64,000 bases of DNA. It comes from CAXSBA01 sp965277105 (lineage in GTDB: Bacteria; Spirochaetota; UBA12135; COTS27; CAXSBA01). Shown here piece by piece: positions 44,270-51,829 of the stretch. A program made the position numbers and the translations under genes. Under the pieces are notes generated by a model. It was not told the DNA's origin. It did no database searches and saw only the letters and a list, made by a program, of their open reading frames with translations. The stretch lies in assembly GCA_965277105.1 (NCBI GenBank), contig OZ255710.1, positions 620,001 through 684,000 of the forward strand, in the 5' to 3' direction. How positions within the stretch are numbered: position 1 is the stretch's first letter; each line of letters begins with the position of its first letter.

Positions 44270-44981
44270 AATACAGTCAGACCAAGTTATTGAAGTTATG
44301 GAAAAAAATAAAGGGTATGCTACCCTAGGATTTTTATACGAAAAAGTAGATGTTTCAAACTGGAAAACAAAAACTCCTGATGCATCTATTAGAAGAATAG
44401 TCCAAAATGAAAAAATATTTTTTAAAATCAAACCTGGCTTATGGGCTTTGAAAGCATATAAAAATAAACTATCCTCTAACCTAGAAGATTTAATTAATTC
44501 TAAAGAAAATGAAAAAGCTCATTCTTATTATCAAGGACTTCTATTAGAAATAGGAAATTTTAGGAAGTATGATACTTTTGCTCCTAACCAAGATAAAAAT
44601 AAAATGTTTTTAGAAAAAAAACTATTTGAACTAAGAACTATTGAAAAAATGTATGAATTTGGTTATTTGGATTTTATAAAAAAAGCTCAAACTATTGATG
44701 TTTCTTGGTTTAAGGAAAAAATGCCGTATTCTTTTTTTGAAGTAGAACATTCAACAGATATGTATAAATCTCTCATAAAATTTGATACGCTAAAATATTT
44801 TAATTGTTCTTTTTACATTGTTGCCAATAAGAAAAGAAAAGAAGAATATAATGATAAAATCGGGACAAAAATTTTTCATAATATCCGTAAAAGAACAAAT
44901 TTTTTGGATTATGATAGTTTATCAAAATTATATAGATATTCAAAACTATATAATAAATCTATAAGTCAAATTATTAATTAA
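44262..44981 (+). CDS. Winged-helix protein with restriction-like C-terminal region
   Basis: A 239-residue protein. Residues 1-70 look like a HARE-HTH or winged-helix DNA-binding domain (VIEVMEKNKGYATLGFLYEKV, ASIRRIVQNEKIFFKIKPGLWAL). The C-terminal half includes FFEVEHSTDMYKSLIKFDTL and FYIVANKKRKEEYNDKI, resembling a nuclease-like domain of restriction-associated proteins. Catalytic residues cannot be confirmed. It sits within a broken restriction-modification locus and has AT-rich, Lys-rich content similar to its neighbours. Confidence 0.6.
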   Translation: MNKIQSDQVIEVMEKNKGYATLGFLYEKVDVSNWKTKTPDASIRRIVQNEKIFFKIKPGLWALKAYKNKLSSNLEDLINSKENEKAHSYYQGLLLEIGNFRKYDTFAPNQDKNKMFLEKKLFELRTIEKMYEFGYLDFIKKAQTIDVSWFKEKMPYSFFEVEHSTDMYKSLIKFDTLKYFNCSFYIVANKKRKEEYNDKIGTKIFHNIRKRTNFLDYDSLSKLYRYSKLYNKSISQIIN

Positions 44982-44984
44982 AAA

Positions 44985-45155
44985 GTGGATAATCTCAATA
45001 GAGAATATAATTTAATAGAAAGGTATTTCCATTTAACTACCGAGCCTTATGATGATTTTTATTGGGATGGAGAGACCCTTTTAGTTTTTTTCAACAATAA
45101 AATTATTGAAAGATATACTAAAAAAGATTTAAAAGAAATAATAGAAGGTTTTTAA
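44985..45155 (+). CDS. Small hypothetical protein in the R-M locus
   Basis: A 56-residue frame from GTG 44985 (4 bases after the preceding stop) to TAA 45155. Sequence starts VDNLNREYNLIERYFHLT and includes FYWDGETLLVFFNNK, ending with a Lys/Glu-rich helix. The tight spacing, the ordinary protein-like composition and the lack of a better-supported frame argue for a real small gene. No family recognised. Confidence 0.45.
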   Translation: MDNLNREYNLIERYFHLTTEPYDDFYWDGETLLVFFNNKIIERYTKKDLKEIIEGF

Positions 45156-45174
45156 TCACATAGAATTAAGATAA

Positions 45175-45654
45175 ATTGATATAATAATATCTTGGTTTAA
45201 ACCCAATGGCCCACCACATTTAGCGTGTCGCTACTTTACGCATTCTCACGAAACAATTTTGTGGGCAAAAAAAGATAATAAAAATAAGCACTTATTTAAT
45301 TATGATCTAATGAAACAATGGGATGAGGCAAAAGACATAATCAAAAAGAAAGACAAGCAAATGCGAAGTGTTTGGAGTATTCCATTAACTCCAAAACAAG
45401 AAAAAAAGTACGGCAAACATCCTACTCAAAAGCCAGAAGAACTTTTGAAAAGAATAATTTTATCATCTACCAAAGAAAACGATGTGGTTTTAGACCCTTT
45501 TTGTGGCAGTGGTACCACAGGAGTTGTTTGTCAAAAACATAATAGAAAATTCGTAGGAATAGATAAAGAAAAGGCATTTTTAGAAATTGCTAAGAAAAGA
45601 ATAGAAGAAGTAAAAAATAATATTTTTCTTTCATTAAAAGAACCAGCAATTTAA
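45175..45654 (+). pseudogene. DNA methyltransferase, 5'-truncated
   Basis: The C-terminal about 159 residues of a beta-class N4-cytosine/N6-adenine methyltransferase. In-frame codons upstream of the first usable start (TTG 45259) still match the family (WFKPNGPPHLACRYFTHSHETI), then HPTQKPEELLKRI and the SAM-binding motif LDPFCGSGTTGVVCQ. The N-terminal half, which carries the catalytic DPPY/NPPY motif in this class, is missing; a stop lies at 45172-45174. It cannot be an active methyltransferase. It is a clear sign of a decayed restriction-modification system. Confidence 0.85.
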
Positions 45655-45718
45655 AATGAGAAAACTTTGTTTGATGCTAATTGATAAAATAAACTTTTTT
45701 GATACTTGCCCAAGGCGC

Positions 45719-46861
45719 CTAAATTTTAAAATGCTTAATAATTTTTTCCGCTAAACTTTTTACTTTTTTTTCGTCTAAGGGAAAATTATTTTTATAAGTA
45801 ATCACTGACCCATACTTATCTCTAGTAATAATTTTATCGATTATTTTTCTTTTTTTTTGATTAGTTTTAGCGGCTTTAATTTTTTTATGTAAAAGCTCAT
45901 TAGTAATTTTTGGCTCTCTTGCTTGCAGGTATTTTTTTTGCTTTTCTAAACTCACTTCAATAAAAAAGACCTGATTATTCCCTTCTCCCAGCATATCATA
46001 TTCGGCACCTAGGGGAGCATTTAAAAAAATTATTCCTTTTTGATTCTTGATTTTTTCTTGATAAAGTTGATGAATAATTGGGTTTAAAGTGTTTTGTAAA
46101 AACTCAAGATTTTTTTGAAGATCTCCATTAAAAACTTTTTTCTTAATCATTTCTTGGGTTAAATTGATAGCGGAGGCAGAATGAGGAAAAAAATATTCTA
46201 AAAGTTTTTTTTTATACTTTTTATAATTAGGGTTATTAATTTTTTCATAAATCTCTTTTACTATTTTATCAAAATCTATTTCTAAAGCATTAATATTTTG
46301 CGCTTTTAAATTTTGAATAATTTTTTTTACAATAAGCGTTTTCCCACTGGCAATTACTCCGGTAACGATTAAACGGTACTGGCCTAACACTTTCTCTTCT
46401 AGAGCTTTTTTTACAGGGAGTGAAAAGTATTCCTTTACATTCCCTCCCCTGCTTAATAATGACTTTGCTAGACTAGAACTAATATTTTTAAACTCGGTTT
46501 TAGCTAAAAAATAAATAAATTCTAACTCCGGATTTTGCTTTAAATAAACGTGGTTAAAATCCATTTCGTTTTGAATATCAAAAGGCGTCCTAATCCCCCG
46601 AATAATAACTTTCACCCCTACCCTTTTAGCGATATCCACCAGCATTGTATCTTCAGCAATAATAGAAATCCGAGAAAAGTCTAGGGAGCATTTTTCTAAA
46701 AGTGATTTTCTTTCGAGTAAGGAAAATAAAGGTTTCTTCGTTTTATTATTTAAGATAACAATGAAAAGTTTTTTGGTAATTGAGAGGCTTCTTTTTATTA
46801 AGGAGAGATGCCCCTTAGTAATAGGGTCGGCGGACAAGGGGAAAATGGCTTTGTTAATCAT
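45719..46861 (-). CDS. coaD-coaE: Fused phosphopantetheine adenylyltransferase / dephospho-CoA kinase
   Basis: A 380-residue protein joining the last two steps of coenzyme A synthesis. Residues 1-160 are CoaD: the N-terminal SADPITKGHLSLIKRS (T/HxGH motif), KKPLFSLLER, VIIRGIRTPFDIQNE and ISSSLAKSLLSRGG. Residues about 163-380 are CoaE: P-loop GVIASGKT, the acidic ALEIDFDKIVKEI, and IFLNAPLGAEYDM with a lid region (YLQAREPKI). Both active-site sets look intact. In most bacteria coaD and coaE are separate genes; a fusion of this order is known from animal CoA synthase. It follows the M24-like gene by 7 bases. Confidence 0.9.
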   Translation of the reverse strand: MINKAIFPLSADPITKGHLSLIKRSLSITKKLFIVILNNKTKKPLFSLLERKSLLEKCSLDFSRISIIAEDTMLVDIAKRVGVKVIIRGIRTPFDIQNEMDFNHVYLKQNPELEFIYFLAKTEFKNISSSLAKSLLSRGGNVKEYFSLPVKKALEEKVLGQYRLIVTGVIASGKTLIVKKIIQNLKAQNINALEIDFDKIVKEIYEKINNPNYKKYKKKLLEYFFPHSASAINLTQEMIKKKVFNGDLQKNLEFLQNTLNPIIHQLYQEKIKNQKGIIFLNAPLGAEYDMLGEGNNQVFFIEVSLEKQKKYLQAREPKITNELLHKKIKAAKTNQKKRKIIDKIITRDKYGSVITYKNNFPLDEKKVKSLAEKIIKHFKI

Positions 46862-46868
46862 GAATTAC

Positions 46869-47831
46869 TTACCAAGGAAAATGAAGAAGTTTATTATTAA
46901 AAGCATTTAAAAACAGTATTTTTTTTTTATCCATTAAAAAAACATCAAATAAAACGATGGGATATTTTTTATGAATTAATTTTATGTTATAAAAATTAGG
47001 CGATGAAAAAACAATATTTTCATTGTTTGCTAGAATAAAATTTTCTTGTTGAAAAATATTTTTTAAAAAAATTGCCCAATCTAGATTGATGATTTTCCCA
47101 GAAGACGATAAAGTATTCTCTTGGATAATTGTTTTTTTTATATTTTCTAATATTTTTTCTCCTTCTCGATAAGTAGCAAATAACTTTTTGAAAGAGCCAT
47201 TAAAAAAAACACTTCGGTGATAATGAGAAGCAACTCCATCACTCTTCAGCCAAAGAGAATAAACGATGCTGTTATTTTTATTTAAAATAAATTTTTGATT
47301 CTGGTTTTGGTAAAAATTAATATTAACCTGTAAATCTTCCAAGTTAGAAGATTTTAAAAACAAGTAATCCCTTACTTCGTGGTTTATTTCTTTTAGTGAT
47401 AAATTTTCTCGAATTAATCCATAAGAATAAATCACACTCATCTCTAGTTGGTGAAATAACTTTTTAATTGCTGGGAATTGATTATTTTTTAAAGAGTAAG
47501 ATGGTGTTAAGTACGTTATTTTAGCTTTAGTATTTGCTTTGATTTTTTGATTATCGCGATAGGCTATATTTTCATCGAGGTGTATTGCTTTTTTTTTTTG
47601 CAGGAGTTGAAAAAATTTCTCTTGAGAAACTACTGGGTAAGAGAATGATTTTTTAGCGCCATTAAAATCTTTTTGATCAGTGATGAGAAAAATATTTTCT
47701 TTTTCTAGATAAATCCAACCATTGAATTTTTGTCCTAAATAAAAATAAATAAAATAAGGGTTAGTTAATAAAAAAGGTAGTTTAGTTTCTTTCAAGAAAA
47801 TATTGCAGGGCCATTTCATAGCCATGAGCAC
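46869..47831 (-). CDS. Degenerate M24 (PepP/Xaa-Pro) peptidase-like protein
   Basis: A 320-residue protein with the two-domain layout of creatinase-fold peptidases: an N-terminal domain (NPYFIYFYLGQKFNGWIYLE, cf. YLTGF-type) and a C-terminal pita-bread-like part containing SIVYSLWLKSDGVASHYHRSVFFNG. In active enzymes this last segment is IDxGxxxxxYxSDxTR; both metal-ligand aspartates are missing here, as are recognisable HxIG and EP motifs. It is probably not an aminopeptidase. The gene order aroQ-pepP is conserved in other bacteria, which supports the identification. Start is uncertain: ATG 47831 overlaps aroQ by 50 bases, a TTG at 47795 by 14. Confidence 0.65.
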   Translation of the reverse strand: MLMAMKWPCNIFLKETKLPFLLTNPYFIYFYLGQKFNGWIYLEKENIFLITDQKDFNGAKKSFSYPVVSQEKFFQLLQKKKAIHLDENIAYRDNQKIKANTKAKITYLTPSYSLKNNQFPAIKKLFHQLEMSVIYSYGLIRENLSLKEINHEVRDYLFLKSSNLEDLQVNINFYQNQNQKFILNKNNSIVYSLWLKSDGVASHYHRSVFFNGSFKKLFATYREGEKILENIKKTIIQENTLSSSGKIINLDWAIFLKNIFQQENFILANNENIVFSSPNFYNIKLIHKKYPIVLFDVFLMDKKKILFLNAFNNKLLHFPW

Positions 47832-48207
47832 CTAGTCCGGTAATAACTCCTAGGGCTTGATCGCTAAAAAAAGATTTTTTTCTAAAATCTTCTCTTGCAT
47901 AGACATTGCTTAAATGGACTTCAATAAAGGCAATGCTCTTTGCTAAAAGGGCGTCTCTTATTGCAACTGAAGTGTGGGTAAAAGCAGCAGGGTTGATAAT
48001 CACTCCGGTTAAACTGGGTAAGTCATGAATGAAATTAATAATTTCTCCTTCGTGATTGCTTTGAAAAAATAATAACTCGGCACCATATTCCTTAGCAATT
48101 TTTTTAAGGTTATTTTCAATTTCTCTTAAGGTTATTTCTCCATAAATGCTTTTTTCTCGATTCCCTAAAAGATTGAGATTAGGGCCATTAATAATTGCTA
48201 CTTTCAT
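47782..48207 (-). CDS. aroQ: 3-dehydroquinate dehydratase, type II
   Basis: A 141-residue type II dehydroquinase catalysing the third step of the shikimate pathway. The family opening INGPNLNLLGNREKSIYG contains the catalytic Tyr, followed by FFQSNHEGEIINFIHD, VIINPAAFTHTSVAIRDAL (catalytic His region), EVHLSNVYAREDFRKKS and GVITGLGAHGYEMALQY. Normal length, all key residues present. Overlaps the M24-like gene, with which it probably forms an operon including coaDE. Confidence 0.96.
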   Translation of the reverse strand: MKVAIINGPNLNLLGNREKSIYGEITLREIENNLKKIAKEYGAELLFFQSNHEGEIINFIHDLPSLTGVIINPAAFTHTSVAIRDALLAKSIAFIEVHLSNVYAREDFRKKSFFSDQALGVITGLGAHGYEMALQYFLERN

Positions 48208-48296
48208 CAGTCTTTATTTAACGTGTCAATAATAAATAATTATATTATTAAGAAGACTAATTTCTTGAGTTAAATAATTATTAAAATTTAATAAAA
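48208..48296 (-). promoter_or_regulatory. Gap between fliE and aroQ
   Basis: An 89-base AT-rich stretch between the flagellar fliE stop and aroQ start on the minus strand. Imperfect AT inverted repeats occur (around AATAATTATTTAA), too AT-rich to call a terminator with confidence. A promoter for aroQ-coaDE probably lies here. Confidence 0.25.
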
Positions 48297-48662
48297 TTAT
48301 CGTAAATTAATAATTGTTTGATAACTAGAAACAGCTCTTTGAATTACGTTTTTAGTTAGATCTAAACTGATTTGCGCTCTTTGAGCGGCAATAGTTACAT
48401 CATGGACATTGACTTCATTAGGCCGGCTAATAAGCTCTTCGGATAATTTATCTGAGGTAATGACCTGTTGATTTACAAGATTAAGAGCCGAAACCATTTT
48501 GTCATAAAAAAGATTACCATTACCTACTTGATGCTTACCAATATCCCCTTCTAAAATGTTAAAATCAGCAAAGTGTTTATCGTTTTTCGTGCTTAAAGGG
48601 ATCATATCTCCCTTACCAAAAATAGTATTTTTAAAATGATGAGAAGTTGTTAGATTATTCAT
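48297..48662 (-). CDS. fliE: Flagellar hook-basal body complex protein FliE
   Basis: A 121-residue FliE. The characteristic C-terminal half is LVNQQVITSDKLSEELISRPNEVNVHDVTIAAQRAQISLDLTKNVIQRAVSSYQTIINLR, with the ending typical of the MS-ring/rod junction protein. The N-terminal part is variable as expected. Its place after flgB and flgC matches the canonical flgBC-fliE order. It is exported early as the junction between the MS ring and the rod. Confidence 0.93.
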   Translation of the reverse strand: MNNLTTSHHFKNTIFGKGDMIPLSTKNDKHFADFNILEGDIGKHQVGNGNLFYDKMVSALNLVNQQVITSDKLSEELISRPNEVNVHDVTIAAQRAQISLDLTKNVIQRAVSSYQTIINLR

Positions 48663-48678
48663 TTTTAATTTTTGTTAT

Positions 48679-49137
48679 TTATGCTCGACCAATTGTAAGG
48701 GCTGCCTTAAACATACTTTTGGCCGCATTAACCGTAGCTACGTTTGCTTCATACGATCTAGAAGCTGAAATCATGTCTACCATTTCATTGACAATTACTA
48801 CATTAGGCATTTCCACGTAGCCTTTTTGAGGGCCAGTTTTAATGGAATCGGGATGGCTAGGGTCATAGACCAATCTTAAAGGAGAGTTGTCTTTTTCTAT
48901 TTTTAGAACCCTTACTCCGTCACCCGTATCTACTTTAAAAGCATCTGGTTTAAAATGACTTTTGTAAATGGGGCGACTTTCTCTACTTCGAACTATCACC
49001 CTTGATCTTCTAAAAGGTTCGCCGTTACTTGTCCTCGTGGTAGTGGCATTGGCTATATTGTCAGCAATGACGTCCATCCGTAGTCTCTGGGCGGTGAGAG
49101 CAGTAGAAGCAACGTTAAAGGATTTAAAAAAACTCAT
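48679..49137 (-). CDS. flgC: Flagellar basal body rod protein FlgC
   Basis: A 152-residue rod protein. The N-terminal rod signature is FNVASTALTAQRLRMDVIADNIANATTTRT, and the C-terminal box is YVEMPNVVIVNEMVDMISASRSYEANVATVNAAKSM. Both flank a short central domain. It forms part of the proximal rod crossing the periplasm. It lies 8 bases after flgB and 16 bases before fliE on the same strand. Confidence 0.97.
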   Translation of the reverse strand: MSFFKSFNVASTALTAQRLRMDVIADNIANATTTRTSNGEPFRRSRVIVRSRESRPIYKSHFKPDAFKVDTGDGVRVLKIEKDNSPLRLVYDPSHPDSIKTGPQKGYVEMPNVVIVNEMVDMISASRSYEANVATVNAAKSMFKAALTIGRA

Positions 49138-49145
49138 ATTTTATT

Positions 49146-49565
49146 TTAAGCTAAGACGCTTTTGATTCTAACGAAATGGTCACTAATTGATTTACTAATC
49201 GCTTCAAAATGAAGATTGTTTTTCACCATATCGCTAACTTCTTTTTCTATATCCACGTTGTTTTTATCGTTTCTAAAATTAGTATCAAACTCTTCGAGAA
49301 TTTTAGAAGTTACACTTGTGTAATGTTTTTTAGTTTCGAAAGGGATATGCCTTTCATTGGTAGTGTGAAAAGGAGGAGAGATTTTTTTCTCCTGCTCTAA
49401 AACTCGATTAAGCTCACTTTCAAATGTGATCATTTTCCTTTTATAAAAAGGCGTATCGACGTTGGCAATGTTATTGGAAATAGCCTCATGACGAAGAAGA
49501 TTGTTCCCGAGAGCCATTTGCCCTAAAGTAACAACTCGGTTGAAAGGAGAGTTTTCTATTAGCAT
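49146..49565 (-). CDS. flgB: Flagellar basal body rod protein FlgB
   Basis: A 139-residue proximal rod protein with the rod motif LLRHEAISNNIANVDTPFYKRKMITFESEL near the N-terminus and the helical C-terminal DIEKEVSDMVKNNLHFEAISKSISDHFVRIKSVL. It is the first gene of the flgB-flgC-fliE operon. The AUG at 49565 follows an AT-rich region with TATT elements, 35 bases from the fumC stop. Confidence 0.96.
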   Translation of the reverse strand: MLIENSPFNRVVTLGQMALGNNLLRHEAISNNIANVDTPFYKRKMITFESELNRVLEQEKKISPPFHTTNERHIPFETKKHYTSVTSKILEEFDTNFRNDKNNVDIEKEVSDMVKNNLHFEAISKSISDHFVRIKSVLA

Positions 49566-49600
49566 ATATTTAAAATATCGGTAATATAAAAAAACCTTTA

Positions 49601-51001
49601 CTACTTTTTTATGGGGCCAATCATATCTTTAGGATTAACCCATTTATCGAACTCTTCAGCACTTAAATAATCTAGTTTTAAAGCAGCTTCTTTTAAAGTG
49701 GTATTTTCCTTAAAAGCCTTTTTAGCAATAGCTGCTGCTTTTTCATAACCAATATGATTGTTCAGGGCAGTCACTAGCATAAGGGAGTTATCTAAATTTT
49801 TCTCAATATTAATTTCGTTAGGAGTAATCCCTGCTAAACAATGCTGGTTAAAAGAATCCATAGCATCACTTAAAAGTTCAATAGAAGTAAGGAGATTATA
49901 AGCCATTAGCGGTTTAAAAACATTTAATTGGAAATGGCCATTCATCCCTCCTACGGCTAAAGACAAGTCATAGCCTAATACCCCAGCGCACACCATGGTC
50001 AATGCTTCAGTTTGAGTAGGATTAACTTTTCCCGGCATGATAGAAGATCCTGGTTCATTAGCTGGAATATTAATTTCACCAATCCCGCAACGTGGTCCTG
50101 AAGACAGCATACGAATGTCGTTAGCAATTTTCATTAAACTTACCGCTAACTGTTTTATACTCCCGGAAGTTTCAACCAAGGCATCATGGGAAGCTAAAGC
50201 TTCAAATTTATTACTAGCTGATTTAAAAGGAAGTTTAGTCAATTGAGCAATTTTTTTTGCCACTAAATGACTATACCCTTTAGGCGTATTAAGTCCAGTT
50301 CCCACCGCACTCCCTCCAAGGGCTAAATTGCTTAAATGATTTAGGGTGTTTTTAATGGCTTTATGAGCATATTCTAACTGAGCTAAATAAGCAGAAAATT
50401 CATTACCAAGAGTTAGAGGAGTAGCATCCATAAAATGAGTTCTTCCGATTTTAATAATTTTATTAAAATCTTTAACTTTTACCTTTAAAACTTTTATCAA
50501 ACTTTCTAAGGCTGGGAAAAGTTTTTCAGCAATTTTTTTATAAATGGCAATGTGCATAGCCGTAGGAAAAGTATCGTTAGACGACTGCGATTTATTAACG
50601 TCATCATTAGGGTGAATGATTTTAGCCTCCGATAGTTTTTTTTCTAAAATAACTTGAGCACGATTAGCAATTACTTCATTAACATTCATATTGGACTGAG
50701 TTCCCGAACCAGTTTGCCAAACCTTTAAGGGGAATTGATCGTCGAGTTCTCCCGCTAAAATTTCATCACAGACCTTGGCAATAATCTCACTTTTTTTTTT
50801 AGGTAAGACATTTAAAGAGGCATTCGTTTGGGCTGCGGCCTTTTTTAAAAAAGCAAAAGCATAAATAATTTCTAATGGCATTTGCATGTTCGGTCCACCA
50901 ATATTAAAGTTGTGAAGAGAACGTTGAGTTTGAGCTCCCCAGTAAACTTTTTCTGGAACTTTGACTTCCCCTAAGGTATCTTTTTCTATTCGATATTTCA
51001 T
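49601..51001 (-). CDS. fumC: Class II fumarate hydratase
   Basis: A 466-residue fumarase of the aspartase/fumarase superfamily, converting fumarate and malate in the TCA cycle, without a metal cluster. Motifs: GSGTQSNMNVNEVIANRA, the second box RTHFMDATPLTLG, and the signature GSSIMPGKVNPTQ (catalytic loop). Normal length, complete. Its ATG lies 4 bases from the stop of the 167-residue flagellar-operon protein, so it may be transcribed with the flagellar block. Confidence 0.96.
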   Translation of the reverse strand: MKYRIEKDTLGEVKVPEKVYWGAQTQRSLHNFNIGGPNMQMPLEIIYAFAFLKKAAAQTNASLNVLPKKKSEIIAKVCDEILAGELDDQFPLKVWQTGSGTQSNMNVNEVIANRAQVILEKKLSEAKIIHPNDDVNKSQSSNDTFPTAMHIAIYKKIAEKLFPALESLIKVLKVKVKDFNKIIKIGRTHFMDATPLTLGNEFSAYLAQLEYAHKAIKNTLNHLSNLALGGSAVGTGLNTPKGYSHLVAKKIAQLTKLPFKSASNKFEALASHDALVETSGSIKQLAVSLMKIANDIRMLSSGPRCGIGEINIPANEPGSSIMPGKVNPTQTEALTMVCAGVLGYDLSLAVGGMNGHFQLNVFKPLMAYNLLTSIELLSDAMDSFNQHCLAGITPNEINIEKNLDNSLMLVTALNNHIGYEKAAAIAKKAFKENTTLKEAALKLDYLSAEEFDKWVNPKDMIGPIKK

Positions 51002-51005
51002 TTTT

Positions 51006-51509
51006 TTATATCCTATTTAATAAATTTAATTTCACTTCATCAACACTAATTGCTAATTTTTGTGCTATGCTTTTAGCGTCATCTCCTCTGCTTGATAGCT
51101 GAATAATTTTAGCAGCTAAATCTTTTTTTATTCCATTATTTTTTTGGATAGTATTTTTTTCGTATTTTTTATACGGAGCAAAACTTATAAGTGTAGTTTT
51201 TTTAAAATTATTATTATTTACTTTTTCTTTATTGTGCAAAGGTTTTTTTTGCTTCATTTGCTTCTCGTAACTTTTAAGTAAATTTTTTAGCTCAAGGGAC
51301 TTCTCATCAATGATGGTAATTTGCTGGTTAAAATGCTCAATTTTATTTTCAACCCGTAAGAGCTTTTCTTCTAAGTTACGATTGAAAAGATTAATAGAAT
51401 CATTAATTTCAAATTTAATTTTTTTTAGAGATAATTTTTGATTGATTTTTTTATCGAAAAAAAACCAGATTAATATTAATAAAAAAATATTGATAAAAAA
51501 ATAAATCAT
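51006..51509 (-). CDS. Flagellar-operon membrane protein (DUF6115-like)
   Basis: A 167-residue protein: an N-terminal TM helix (MIYFFINIFLLILIWFFF), a coiled-coil middle part, and a C-terminal helix-turn-helix-like tail (DLAAKIIQLSSRGDDAKSIAQKLAISVDEVKLNLLNRI). Proteins with this layout occur beside DUF342 genes in spirochaete and clostridial flagellar operons. The ATG overlaps the TGA of the gene before it (4 bases), implying co-translation. Function unknown; the HTH may not bind DNA in a membrane context. Confidence 0.7.
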   Translation of the reverse strand: MIYFFINIFLLILIWFFFDKKINQKLSLKKIKFEINDSINLFNRNLEEKLLRVENKIEHFNQQITIIDEKSLELKNLLKSYEKQMKQKKPLHNKEKVNNNNFKKTTLISFAPYKKYEKNTIQKNNGIKKDLAAKIIQLSSRGDDAKSIAQKLAISVDEVKLNLLNRI

Positions 51510-51811
51510 TCTTTTAGGTTTAAAAAAATTCCCTTATTATCCTCTTTTAAAATAGTTTTTTTATGGGTTTCTTGCTTCCCTTTTTTAGAGTTTTCTTTTT
51601 CTTTTTCTTCCGCCGAAGAGATTAACTTAATATCACTTTCTTTATTTTGAATGGTTTCTATTTTATTATCTTCTTCTTTAATCTCTTTGGCTTGTTGTTG
51701 CCCGATTGCCTCTAATTTTTTTTTATTTATTTCAGAATTTTTTCTTTTACTTGCCTCTGTCGAGTTTTTTAAAACTGCGTTGATATTGAGATCAGAAGAG
51801 TTAATAGCCAT
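51506..51811 (-). CDS. Small Lys/Glu-rich flagellar-operon protein
   Basis: A 101-residue, highly charged, low-complexity protein (NKKKLEAIGQQQAKEIKEED, EEKEKENSKKGKQETHK) with a start MAINSSDLNINAVLKN. It is probably disordered. No motif or family recognised. It lies between FapA-like and DUF6115-like genes and overlaps the latter by 4 bases, so it is part of the same transcript. Evidence for coding is position and translational coupling. Confidence 0.55.
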   Translation of the reverse strand: MAINSSDLNINAVLKNSTEASKRKNSEINKKKLEAIGQQQAKEIKEEDNKIETIQNKESDIKLISSAEEKEKENSKKGKQETHKKTILKEDNKGIFLNLKE

Positions 51812-51829
51812 TTTTATTTTTTAATAATA

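Noticed and set aside
45656..45754. Short plus-strand frame after the methyltransferase remnant
   Set aside because: Runs into the 3' end of coaDE on the other strand and has no protein-like features.
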